Notes under the pieces: model-generated | The model's input: the letters and a program-made list of their open reading frames with translations, nothing else | Told to the model about the DNA's origin: nothing | Databases searched by the model: none | Assembly: GCF_011039075.1 (NCBI RefSeq) | Contig: NZ_JAAKEG010000014.1 | Span: 1-47,143 of the forward strand | DNA: 47,143 nucleotides | Direction: 5' to 3' | Source: Adlercreutzia sp. ZJ304 | GTDB lineage: Bacteria; Actinomycetota; Coriobacteriia; Coriobacteriales; Eggerthellaceae | Shown: one piece after another, positions 1 to 8,186 of the stretch | Layout: each line of letters opens with the position of its first letter | Position numbering within the stretch: position 1 is the stretch's first letter | Translations under genes and position numbers: made by a program

Positions 1-54
1 TCGACAGATAGCCGCTGAACGGATGCGCTTGATCGCGCTGAATCCAATGGATCG

Positions 55-93
55 GAGCCTAACCCCTGTCTGCGCAAATCAGGGGTTAGGCTC
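55..93. repeat. Perfect 14-bp inverted repeat (hairpin) next to a broken transposase gene
   Basis: Arms 55-68 (GAGCCTAACCCCTG) and 80-93 match perfectly around an 11-nt loop. No T-run follows on either strand, so it is not a typical Rho-independent terminator. It lies just upstream of the point where the ISL3 transposase frame becomes open. Bases 2-136 are open in another frame but the short peptide is not recognisable. Confidence 0.6.
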
Positions 94-122
94 ATATTGC
101 CGCTTGACATCCCGATGGACAT

Positions 123-830
123 ATGTGCTCTGACATGTACGACATCTATCTGAACGCAGCAAAGAAGTGGTGTAGGTTTGCTTGTATAGGAGTTGACCGG
201 TTCCATGTTGCAAAGACCGGTGTCGGCTGCATGGACGATGCGAGGCGACGTTTGCAAAAGGGTGCAAGTAACGGAGCCGACATCAAGAGGCGCCACCGAA
301 AGCTTGCGGCCAACCGGGGCAAGAGAAGACGTGAGCACGGAGACGCGCCATGGATTGAAGTAGAGAAGAAAACAATATGTAACATACTTGCCGTCTGCGA
401 TACCAAGCACTCTCACTTGCGGCAGGCCTACCTGACACTTCAGCTCTACTACATATGGCAAGACCATCACTGGAGTGACAGATGTGAATGCGAGAAGGCT
501 CTTGATAACTGGATTAGCAAGGCAAGCGGACTTGAGGTGGCTGAGATGAGGCGCTTTGCCAAGACTGTCGCGAGATACAAACAGTACCTGGTAACCGCCA
601 CGATAAGCCATATCAACACAGCACGGGCAGAATCGACTAACGACAAGATCAAAGAACTCAAGCGCAAGAGCCGCGGGTTTGGAACCTTTAAGGAAACCAG
701 AAGAAGGCTTCTTTTGGCCTTTGGTGCACCGAATGCTGTTGAGGGTGCTACCGCCTATATAAGAAGGAAGAAGGCCCAAGCTGCCGCAAGCGCCGCCGAA
801 CCTTCCAAGCGCAGGAAGAAGAAGCGCTAG
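123..830 (+). pseudogene. 5'-truncated ISL3-family transposase (DDE catalytic domain only)
   Basis: The frame encodes the catalytic half of an ISL3-family transposase. Visible landmarks are SDMYDIY near the start (first Asp), DRFHVAK (second Asp) and the C-terminal block AESTNDKIKELKRKSRGF carrying the catalytic Glu. ISL3 transposases usually have about 400 residues, with a zinc-finger/HTH DNA-binding region first; only about 235 residues remain and that region is missing. A TGA at 105-107 closes the frame upstream. The Lys/Arg-rich tail after the catalytic block looks intact. No convincing terminal inverted repeats were seen around it. It borders the decayed end of the polysaccharide locus, so it is probably a remnant insertion involved in that decay. 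The family call is firm; non-function is inferred from the missing N-terminus. Confidence 0.8.
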
Positions 831-1058
831 GAAACGTGCGTGATACACCCCTTCGCGCGCAGGGCACCGCCTGTGCTCAAGGTCACATGATGTCGTTTTT
901 CTAGTTGTAAAGCTGCGTCTCATAGTTTGTGTTTTGAAGCTCTTGATTGCTAGGGCATCTGATAGTGCGGTCAAAAACCTATCACTTTTCTTCTGAATCT
1001 GGTGTTGCTGCCTTAGATTGCATCTAAATTACCTGTTCAAGTTAATGTTTTTTGCATA

Positions 1059-1835
1059 TCAGCAACACGATTTTCGGAAAGCCCCATTATCACCAAGCCA
1101 AATGCCAACAATCGTTGACATCAATAATACAAGCGGCAACTGTACAATAGAAAAAAATAAAATAAAGGCAGTGCCGCACTTAAATAGTCTTTTATCCAAG
1201 AAATACTCCCCTTGGACTTCGCCTTGGTAACAGCAGACCAAATCGGCGTCAGAGCCAGAACAAACAATCCACCCACTATCCCGATTAATTTGTAATAGAT
1301 TTGATAGTCAACAATTTGAGCAAATCCGACAAAGTACGCAATGAATATCTCCTTGACCTAGAAAACCAATGCAAGCATAATCTGCAAGTAAAACAACGCA
1401 CCACCTAGAGATATCACAAACCTAGCGCTTACGATACTAAAATAGCGCAAACTGAAAGTAACACCTAGACAATGCCTGACCACTACAATAAAGGTAGCCA
1501 CTAATCCAAGAATATTATTTGCAACAGTAGCAACAATTGCCAAAATGACAATGTCATCTTCTGATGTGCTAGAAGGCACTACTAACAAGTACGCGAGAAC
1601 GATAAGATTAGACAGCAGAATCAAGATACTAAGAATCACGGCTTTTGCATAGAATACAAAATATAGCTTACCATTACACTGAAAACATAACGCATACACC
1701 CAGCAAAGATACAAACACGGTAATTAACAGCGTATTACCAAAAATTGTTTCATCAGAAACCCCGAGAATCGCATACCAATCAACAACCATTATAAGAGAC
1801 TCGATTTCACATAAGATTAATCTAGAGTCATCAAT
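1059..1835 (-). pseudogene. wzx: Decayed wzx-type polysaccharide flippase (multiple frameshifts and an in-frame stop)
   Basis: Minus-strand fragments in different frames together read as the middle of a Wzx flippase, the multi-pass protein that moves lipid-linked repeat units across the membrane. Successive pieces are a stretch with YAILGVSDET; YILYSMQKP; hydrophobic helices around 1360-1610; then, past an in-frame TAG at 1358-1360, the hallmark TPIWSAVTKAKSKG and WIKDYL near 1200-1240; then, after another shift near 1150, a last helix ending in GIWLGDNG. Both termini are missing compared with the usual 450-500 residues. At least three shifts plus the stop make it non-functional. It starts just after the acyltransferase remnant, suggesting a deletion joined the two. 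Bases 831-1058 between it and the ISL3 fragment hold nothing I can recognise. Confidence 0.75.
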
Positions 1836-1844
1836 ATAAGAAAA

Positions 1845-2195
1845 TTATTCAAGAAACGTATCATGACCAACAAACTTGGAGGTGGGATACGCAGAGACGC
1901 TGTAGTTAGATAGATGAGTATTCATATAATTTTTAGAGTGATTCTCTGCATACAATTCTGCACCACACACAATCAAGCAAAATTTCCCAGTTTTCGTTTG
2001 AGAAATACAGCAGTCATCATCGCAATACGAGTATTCACTAAATTCAAAACACTGCACATTACAACGCTTACAGATTCTAATCTGCTAAGCAAGTTTCACA
2101 CCATAGGCAAGAGTTGAGCTGCCCACTTCTCTATATCCATGAAGCACTTTATAGACATGATTTCTTGCACATTTGAAGAAGTCCTCAAGCATCAT
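1845..2195 (-). pseudogene. 5' remnant of a hexapeptide-repeat O-acetyltransferase
   Basis: An ATG at 2195, overlapping the end of the polymerase gene by 11 nt, opens a frame that soon stops (MMLEDFFKCARNHVYKVLHG...). After a shift a second frame reads FSEYSYCDDDCCISQTKTGKF and then AENHSKNYMNTHLS. This matches the left-handed beta-helix of sugar O-acetyltransferases, where an IGKFCSI-type rung is followed by a loop like GNHP-x-VSTHPF. The C-terminal half is absent and the sequence runs into the wzx remnant. It would have decorated the capsule repeat unit. The family call rests on motif resemblance only. Confidence 0.6.
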
Positions 2196-3429
2196 GTAAA
2201 ACCTCCGGTCTATATCTAATTCCATCTAAACCTCGTTCAGACGACTCTTGCACATCAGCAGAATCCGAAATAGCAAAAGCAAGATAATAGACCGCAAAAT
2301 TACCGAGAAGTATTTCCGTACCCACGTTCAAAACAACAAAGAATGCAACAACCATGCGCCCCTGAAGACCAGCATTTTTGAAGATGTAGGCAAAATATGC
2401 GATAAATACAACAAGACCCACTAATCCAAGACAAAAATATGTTCTTGCAAATCCAGGGAGATAATTCGTCGTCTCTTGCAAGCCTGCACCAAACAGGACG
2501 CCATAGAGGGTATCGCTCTCGGAGAACATATCGCCTAAAGCATAAAAACGAGTGCTGCCGCTAATGCCTCCGCCAAATGTTCGATTGATGAAATACTCCA
2601 AGATTCCCGAATAAGCTGCAACCATAGCTATAAGCAGTACGGACACAACTATAATTGCGCCCTTTTCCGCTTTAGCTCCCTTAGACGACTGCTTGCCGAA
2701 AAGGGCAAACGCAAGCCAAACTGCACATACAGCAATAATCCCAGTGGAAGACGCCGACACGAAACACACGAGTGAAAAGAAAACAGCGAACAGATACCTA
2801 GGACGAGAGTCCGAATTACCTTTACCCTCGGGAAACAAGCAGAGAATCAAGGGGAGAATTAGATAGCAGCATAAAGCCGCAGGCTCGTTGAGAATTGATT
2901 GACATCGGTATTTTAATCCAAAATTAACCTTGTTAGCTATTTCGATATCCATGTTCAAATCGCCCATGATAGTTAGAAATGGAATATACGTCGTCAGGAC
3001 GATACCTGCAGAAGAAGCATAGACCTGCAATAATCCGTATGCAGCCACGACAACTGCAACGATAGACAAAGCGCGAATCGCAAATATTCTATCGAATAAA
3101 TCTCTTGAAAACACAGCGAGTGCTGCATATATGAAAATCACCCTGAGACATGTACCAACCGAGTCAGACAAATCGGATCCAATTAACTGGGTATAATCAA
3201 GAACAATGTGGAAAAGTAAATAAGCGATTAGTACTAATAAAGGTAGAGCAAATCTCTTTCTCATTAAACCCACAAAGACAAATGAGTACAAACATAAAAT
3301 AAGAAGAGCGAACTCGGATAGCGTTAATTGATTAACAAAAGGCGCTTGGTACCGATTAAAAATTGGATACACAACGACCAGAAGGCAAAACGCCTTTACA
3401 AGCCATGATGGTTTAGAAGCATCGCTCAT
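2185..3429 (-). CDS. wzy: Wzy-like O-antigen/capsule repeat-unit polymerase
   Basis: This 414-residue protein is highly hydrophobic, with about 10-12 predicted membrane helices and a larger extracytoplasmic loop around residues 290-330 (GGGISGSTRF, then a GAGLQETTNYLPG stretch). That layout is typical of Wzy and O-antigen ligase family proteins, which join lipid-linked repeat units outside the membrane. These families diverge strongly in sequence, so topology and position are the main evidence. The ATG at 3429 lies 6 bp after the reconstructed capG stop, which fits one operon. The reading frame is intact although the genes on both sides are broken. Without the flippase and the FucNAc precursor it may lack substrate unless these are supplied from elsewhere. 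Confidence 0.75.
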   Translation of the reverse strand: MSDASKPSWLVKAFCLLVVVYPIFNRYQAPFVNQLTLSEFALLILCLYSFVFVGLMRKRFALPLLVLIAYLLFHIVLDYTQLIGSDLSDSVGTCLRVIFIYAALAVFSRDLFDRIFAIRALSIVAVVVAAYGLLQVYASSAGIVLTTYIPFLTIMGDLNMDIEIANKVNFGLKYRCQSILNEPAALCCYLILPLILCLFPEGKGNSDSRPRYLFAVFFSLVCFVSASSTGIIAVCAVWLAFALFGKQSSKGAKAEKGAIIVVSVLLIAMVAAYSGILEYFINRTFGGGISGSTRFYALGDMFSESDTLYGVLFGAGLQETTNYLPGFARTYFCLGLVGLVVFIAYFAYIFKNAGLQGRMVVAFFVVLNVGTEILLGNFAVYYLAFAISDSADVQESSERGLDGIRYRPEVLHDA

Positions 3430-3435
3430 TGCGAT

Positions 3436-4614
3436 TCAGTTTTTCCTCCACATCATTTTATTCACCACACCGGTATAGGACTGGACGATCTTGACTGCCT
3501 TGTCAGATAGATATGTTTTCATCCGTACAGTTCGGAACAGGTAGGTCATGATGGCCGTCTTTCTCCATGAAAATCGCCATCCCCCACTGCTTGGAGCAGG
3601 CTCCTCTCATCAATCCCTGAGAGGATGAAGTATACCTTATTGAGCGCCTTGAAGCACTCAGTCGAGGTGCAGATGTACACCGCCAAGAAGAGTTGTCCGA
3701 CGCTCACGAAGAAGGCAGACTTCTCGGGCAGTGTCCCCGAATCGCTGACCAAGCAGAATGCGTTCACCTGCAAGCAGTTATAGTCGGGGAATCCGAGTGG
3801 CTCGTGTTGGATTACACGCTTGTCTAGCTTGAAACCGTTGACCTTCAGTCTCTTGCGGCTCTTGGGGTGGCAGCTGTATAGAATCGGCATGTCGTACTTT
3901 TCTACCATCTTGTTGATAGCACTAAACAAACTCTCAAAGTTGGCTTGCGTGTCGATATTTTCTTCCCGATGAGCAGAAAACAAAATGTATTTGCTCTTCT
4001 CAAGACCAAGCTTGGCATGAATACCACTCGCGTTGATCTTGTCCAGATTCTTATAAAGAACTTCAGCCATGGGACTTCCGGTCACATAGGTGCGTTCCCT
4101 CGATAATCCCGCCTTAGTTAGATATCGTCTGGCATGTTCTGAGTAGACCAGATTGGCGTCTGAGATGATATCAACGATACGACAGTAGCCCCCTCGGGCA
4201 GGCACTCATCCTCACAGCGGTTGTCCGTCTCCATATGAAAAATCGGAATATGCAGTCGTTTGGCACCAATGACAGAGAGGCAGCTGTTGATATCCCCAGT
4301 ACGAATACCGCGTCAGGTTCAACCTCAACTATGAGCTTGTAGCTTTTCGCGATGATATAGCCCATGGTTTCGCCGAGATCTTCGCCTACCGCATCTAGGT
4401 AGACATCGGACTCGTCGAGCTCTAGGTCATGGAAGAACACGCCGTTTAGGTTGTAGTCGTAGTTCTGACCCGTGTGCGCAAGTAGGATATCGAGGTACCT
4501 GCGGCACTTCTTGATGACCTCAGACAAGCGGATTACCTCAGGACACGTGCCAACGATAATAAGGAGCTTCAACCTGCCGTCATGTTTGGAGGACGTCATA
4601 GAGCTAAACCTCAT
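3436..4614 (-). pseudogene. capG: Frameshifted capG/wbjD-type UDP-N-acetyl-sugar 2-epimerase
   Basis: Combined over several frames this region encodes a WecB/CapG-family 2-epimerase, the last enzyme of UDP-N-acetyl-L-fucosamine synthesis after CapE and CapF. Conserved pieces include HTGQNYDYNLNGVFFHDLEL, INSCLSVIGAKRLHIPIFHM (readable only after a shift), RRYLTKAGLSRERTYVTGSP, SAHREENID and VSDSGTLPEKSAF. I count four single-base disruptions: about 4294-4297 (one G missing from a G run in the coding strand), about 4190-4197 (one base lost), about 3575 (one base gained) and about 3490 (one base gained), after which the frame ends ...YTGVVNKMMWRKN. The conserved GTRPE motif also reads GTCPE. 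Several independent lesions make sequencing error unlikely to explain everything. The start overlaps capF by 11 nt. Confidence 0.85.
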
Positions 4615-5800
4615 CGAAGAAAGTGTCAGAGTTGACTGGATTAAAGACTTCGTTACAAGTCATGACCGTAACTAGGTCTTCGGTGTCACTTAGGTTGGTA
4701 ATGTTGTGTGTCCAACCAGGAATCATATAAACGGCTTCTATCTTGTCACCAGATACCTCGAACTCAATCGTCTCACCGGTAACGATGTTGCGCTCTTGAA
4801 TAAGCCCGTGTCCTTTAACAACGATGAAGATCTCCCACTTGGAACTGTGCCAATGCTGACCTTTGGTAACGCCAGGCTTAGATACGTTGACAGACACCTG
4901 ACCACAGTCTTGAATATGAACGAGCTCAGTAAAGCTACCCCTCTTATCAGTGTTCATCTTGAGCGAGTACTTGAACCTTTTCGCGGGTAAGTAGGTAAGG
5001 TAGAGCGAATAGAGTTTCTTCTCAAAAGAGCCTTCCGGCATCTTCGGCATGAGAAGCGTTTCGGGTTGTGCCTTAAACTCTTGAAGGAGTTCCACAATGT
5101 ATCCTAGTGTTGCCTTGTGAGTAGTCGGCACATAGCAGTAGCGACCCTCGTTGCTAGGAACTACCTCTACCCCATCGTATTCACAGCGTTGTTCTTTGTC
5201 TTCCAAGAGGTCGAACATCCCCTGCACAAGGTCATCGACGCAGAGAAGCTCAAGTTCTACACTCGAATCATTTACCTCGAAAGGCTTATCGTTTGCTATA
5301 GCCCAGCAGAAGGTAGAGACAGCCGAGTTGTAGTTAGGACGGGAATGCCCCATGAGATTCGGGAAGCGATAGATAGCTACCTTTACCCCGGTTTCTTCTC
5401 CATAGGCAAAGAAGAGCTCTTCGCCAGCCTTTTTACTCTTGCCATACTCACTTTTTCCGAACCGCCCGGCGAGTGTTGCCTGCACACTTGAGGCCAGCAT
5501 AACCGGGCAGGTATTGTCAGCAGCCTTAAGCTTATCGAGTAACTCACTTGCAAACCCGAAATTGCCCTCCATAAAGTCAGCTGGGTTTTCAGGGCGATTC
5601 ACACCAGCGAGGTTGAACACGAAGTCACATTCTTTGCAGTAGACCTTAAGTTCTTCGCTAGTTGAGTCCAAATCATACTCAAAGATTTCTTCAATTTGTA
5701 GGTTCGGCCGAGTGTAGTCCCTATCATCTCGCAGATTCTTAAACGCATGACAAAGCGCTGTTCCCGCCATACCCTTGGCTCCAGTAACGAGCACTCTCAC
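4604..5800 (-). CDS. capF: CapF-like bifunctional UDP-sugar reductase/epimerase (SDR plus cupin)
   Basis: In the L-FucNAc pathway, CapF epimerises and reduces the 4-keto-6-deoxy intermediate made by CapE, giving UDP-N-acetyl-L-talosamine-type sugar for CapG. The N-terminal part is a short-chain dehydrogenase: nucleotide-binding VTGAKGMAG at residues 5-13, FNLAGVNRPENP near 62, and YGKSK as the YxxxK catalytic pair near 120. The C-terminal 120 residues form a cupin with GQHWHSSKWEIF, matching the zinc-binding histidines and glutamate of CapF. The length of 398 residues is close to the S. aureus family (about 370). The start is GTG at 5800, one base overlapping the capE stop (TAGTG), so the two are translationally coupled. 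The frame is intact, but its downstream partner capG is broken. Confidence 0.9.
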   Translation of the reverse strand: MRVLVTGAKGMAGTALCHAFKNLRDDRDYTRPNLQIEEIFEYDLDSTSEELKVYCKECDFVFNLAGVNRPENPADFMEGNFGFASELLDKLKAADNTCPVMLASSVQATLAGRFGKSEYGKSKKAGEELFFAYGEETGVKVAIYRFPNLMGHSRPNYNSAVSTFCWAIANDKPFEVNDSSVELELLCVDDLVQGMFDLLEDKEQRCEYDGVEVVPSNEGRYCYVPTTHKATLGYIVELLQEFKAQPETLLMPKMPEGSFEKKLYSLYLTYLPAKRFKYSLKMNTDKRGSFTELVHIQDCGQVSVNVSKPGVTKGQHWHSSKWEIFIVVKGHGLIQERNIVTGETIEFEVSGDKIEAVYMIPGWTHNITNLSDTEDLVTVMTCNEVFNPVNSDTFFDEV

Positions 5801-6852
5801 TATTGCACCGCCTCACATTCGCGACCCTCAAGCGCAAGTTGTACGTACTCGGCAGTCTTAATCTTTGCGACCGTGCCTGCCACGCCAAGCCTTTTCGTGT
5901 TGTGTGAAGTGTAGGCTTCTGCCGCCATTGTCTTTACTTCACCGTCTACCACAAACTTGTCGTAGTTGAGATCACGCGTGTCAGCATGTATACGGTAGTA
6001 GTTACCCATGTCCTCTGCACGAAGCCTCTCTTCACAGGTCATGAGCGTCTCGTAGAGCTTTTCTCCATGGCGGGTACCGATGACCCGTGTGCCTGTATAT
6101 CCAAAGACTTCCTGCACCGCTTCAGCCAAGTCTGCAATGGTAGATGCTGGAGCCTTCTGAATGAAGAGATCCCCTGGGTTAGCATGCTCGAAAGCAAAGC
6201 AGACAAGCTCTACTGCTTCATCTAAATTCATGAGAAAGCGTGTCATATGAGGATCTGTTATCGTAAGTGGTATACCTTTGCGAATGCAATTGATGAAAAG
6301 TGGGATTACACTACCACGTGAGCACATAACATTTCCGTAGCGGGTACAGCAGATGGTGGTACCTGCCGCAGCTCCGTTTCTGGCATTCGCGTAGATGATA
6401 GACTCCATCATAGCCTTTGACTTACCCATGGCGTTGATGGGGTATGCCGCCTTATCAGTTGACAAACACACCACACGCTCCACCCCTTCAGCAATGGCTG
6501 CATGTAACACGTTATCGGTGCCGATGACATTGGTCCTCACCGCTTCCATGGGAAAGAACTCGCAAGAAGGCACTTGCTTAAGAGCTGCTGCATGAAACAC
6601 GTAATCAACACCGTACATGGCGTCGCGCACCGACTGCGAGTCGCGCACGTCCCCAACGAAGAAACGCACTCTATGAGCCGCGTCGGGCTCGATCCTCTGC
6701 AGGCGGTGCCGCATGTCGTCCTGTTTCTTCTCGTCGCGGGAGAAGATACGAATTTCGTCTACATCGAAGTCGAGGAAGCGCCTGAGTACTGTAGACCCGA
6801 ACGATCCCGTACCACCAGTAATCATAAGGGTTTTACCGGAAAATGAAATCAA
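5800..6852 (-). CDS. capE: CapE-like UDP-GlcNAc 4,6-dehydratase (5-inverting)
   Basis: CapE converts UDP-GlcNAc to a UDP-2-acetamido-2,6-dideoxy-4-hexulose, the first committed step to UDP-L-FucNAc. The 350-residue protein has TGGTGSFGS at residues 12-20 for NAD(P) binding, FHAAALKQVP near 86, and the signature STDKAAYPINAMGKSKAMME. In that signature a methionine replaces the usual catalytic tyrosine of the YxxxK pair, as is typical of CapE/WbjB enzymes. CTRYGNVMCSRGSVIPLF and a late TRHGEKLYETL block complete the family pattern. ATG at 6852 gives the expected N-terminus MISFSGKTLMITGG. It lies 14 bp after the upstream glycosyltransferase and is coupled to capF. The protein looks functional. 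Confidence 0.93.
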   Translation of the reverse strand: MISFSGKTLMITGGTGSFGSTVLRRFLDFDVDEIRIFSRDEKKQDDMRHRLQRIEPDAAHRVRFFVGDVRDSQSVRDAMYGVDYVFHAAALKQVPSCEFFPMEAVRTNVIGTDNVLHAAIAEGVERVVCLSTDKAAYPINAMGKSKAMMESIIYANARNGAAAGTTICCTRYGNVMCSRGSVIPLFINCIRKGIPLTITDPHMTRFLMNLDEAVELVCFAFEHANPGDLFIQKAPASTIADLAEAVQEVFGYTGTRVIGTRHGEKLYETLMTCEERLRAEDMGNYYRIHADTRDLNYDKFVVDGEVKTMAAEAYTSHNTKRLGVAGTVAKIKTAEYVQLALEGRECEAVQ

Positions 6853-6866
6853 AACCTACCCTTTCA

Positions 6867-8162
6867 TTACCACTTTTCTCTAATATTTGCTTTAAGTCCA
6901 TTATCGAGTCTGTAGTAGAAATCCTGAAGCATCAACGTAGTAGAACGCAAATCAAAACCAGCTTCAATAACCTTGTCGGCCGATGAAAAACGGTCTTCCG
7001 TGCAAGTCGTACAGCAAGCCTCAGCCCAAATCCGAGGACAATCATTGAGGCTAAGACTTTGACAGAGAGGCGCAACAACACGAACATCTCTAGGAATATT
7101 CTTAGAATAGACACAAGGAAGCCCCGATGCTTGCGCTTCCACGAGTGAGATACCTAATCCCTCATTCAAAGAAGGGAACAGGAAGACGTCCATCACTTGG
7201 TATAGCCTGTTTACATCTAACCTTGTCCCTAAGAACAAGACGGAATCTTCGATGCCGCGCTCAGTTGCTAGTTGTTTAACACTGTCAAATAGAGGTCCGT
7301 CCCCAGCCAATACGAGCTTGGCAGATGGAATCAACATCAGGATCTCACAGAATACGTCGATAATAAAAGGGTGGTTCTTTTGCTCAACAAACCTGCCGAC
7401 ATGACCCACGACAAAGGCATTACCCGGTATACAGAGCTCATTTCTCACGTCAGTGCAAACCTGACTACTGAATCGAAATCTCTCGACGTCTATCGCATTG
7501 GCGATTACAATCAACTTGTCTGAAGCAGCGAGCCTCTTCCCGTAGAGAAATTCACCCGCTTTATTAGAGCAAGCAAAATAGAAATCTGCCTGCCTTCGCA
7601 GGGGTAGCTCAAAAATTCTTTTTATAGCACCGCTGAAGCCTGGAGCTTCAGCGGTGCTATGACTATGTATGATGGTCTCAATTCCCCTTCGCTTTGCTAT
7701 AGGTAAATATAATGATGCCGTACTGCGCACATGGCTGTGCAATACGCGCCACTCCGGATGTTCATCTAGGAGTTCGCGCCATTGTCGCCGATAAGCAACA
7801 AGGTTCGTTCCTCGAAAGGATTGTAGCTCAAAGACACGACCCCCAAGAGACTCTATCTCGTCCCTATAGCAGAGTTCACCAGGATGCTCGATGACGAAGT
7901 CAAACTGAACCCGCGAACGGTCGATATTACGATAAAGGTTCATAACAAAAGCTTGAGAACCGCCAATATTGAGACTTCCTATGGCATGAAGAATCCTCGA
8001 TGAAGTCTCATCGGCTCCATCAAGTATCGCTCGTATCGGTAAACTCAATGTTCCTCCGCTGCAAAAAGATAGCTCTGAAGGTAAATCCTCCTTGACAATA
8101 CCATCAGCCGCGATAGCAACTCCATCGTCAATACAGATACCACACAAGACGATGCGGCGCAC
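6867..8162 (-). CDS. GT4-family glycosyltransferase with a foreign N-terminal extension
   Basis: From about residue 56 the protein is a normal GT-B fold transferase of family GT4: it begins RILHAIGSLNIGGSQAF, contains VGHVGRFVEQKNHPF and LAGDGPLF, and carries the donor-site block FPSLNEGLGISLVEAQASGLP. It most resembles EpsF-type enzymes that add a sugar to the lipid-linked capsule unit; donor and acceptor cannot be read from sequence. The first 46 residues are unrelated and look like the tail of a hexapeptide acyltransferase (separate entry). The frame opens with GTG at 8162 and no clear ribosome site is seen; a true start near the GT domain would need a non-ATG codon around 7995-8030. The gene may therefore be translated as a fusion or be impaired. 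Confidence 0.8.
   Translation of the reverse strand: MRRIVLCGICIDDGVAIAADGIVKEDLPSELSFCSGGTLSLPIRAILDGADETSSRILHAIGSLNIGGSQAFVMNLYRNIDRSRVQFDFVIEHPGELCYRDEIESLGGRVFELQSFRGTNLVAYRRQWRELLDEHPEWRVLHSHVRSTASLYLPIAKRRGIETIIHSHSTAEAPGFSGAIKRIFELPLRRQADFYFACSNKAGEFLYGKRLAASDKLIVIANAIDVERFRFSSQVCTDVRNELCIPGNAFVVGHVGRFVEQKNHPFIIDVFCEILMLIPSAKLVLAGDGPLFDSVKQLATERGIEDSVLFLGTRLDVNRLYQVMDVFLFPSLNEGLGISLVEAQASGLPCVYSKNIPRDVRVVAPLCQSLSLNDCPRIWAEACCTTCTEDRFSSADKVIEAGFDLRSTTLMLQDFYYRLDNGLKANIREKW
8025..8162 (-). pseudogene. 3' tail of a hexapeptide acyltransferase fused in frame to a glycosyltransferase
   Basis: The first 46 residues of the downstream glycosyltransferase frame include GICIDDGVAIAADGIVKEDLP and end in GGTLSLPIRAI. 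This mirrors the last beta-helix rung and tail of serine/maltose-type acetyltransferases, which commonly read like V-x-IGDG-x-VIAAG-x-VVTKDVP then GGNPAKVIR. No upstream rungs remain. An acyltransferase gene seems to have been deleted except for this 3' piece, leaving an in-frame join. It may or may not belong with the 5' acyltransferase remnant at 1845-2195. Confidence 0.6.
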
Positions 8163-8186
8163 GCCGATTCAGCAGTTTTCGCCAAT

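Noticed and set aside
55-93. Hairpin as a Rho-independent terminator
   Set aside because: The stem is perfect but no T-run follows on either strand.
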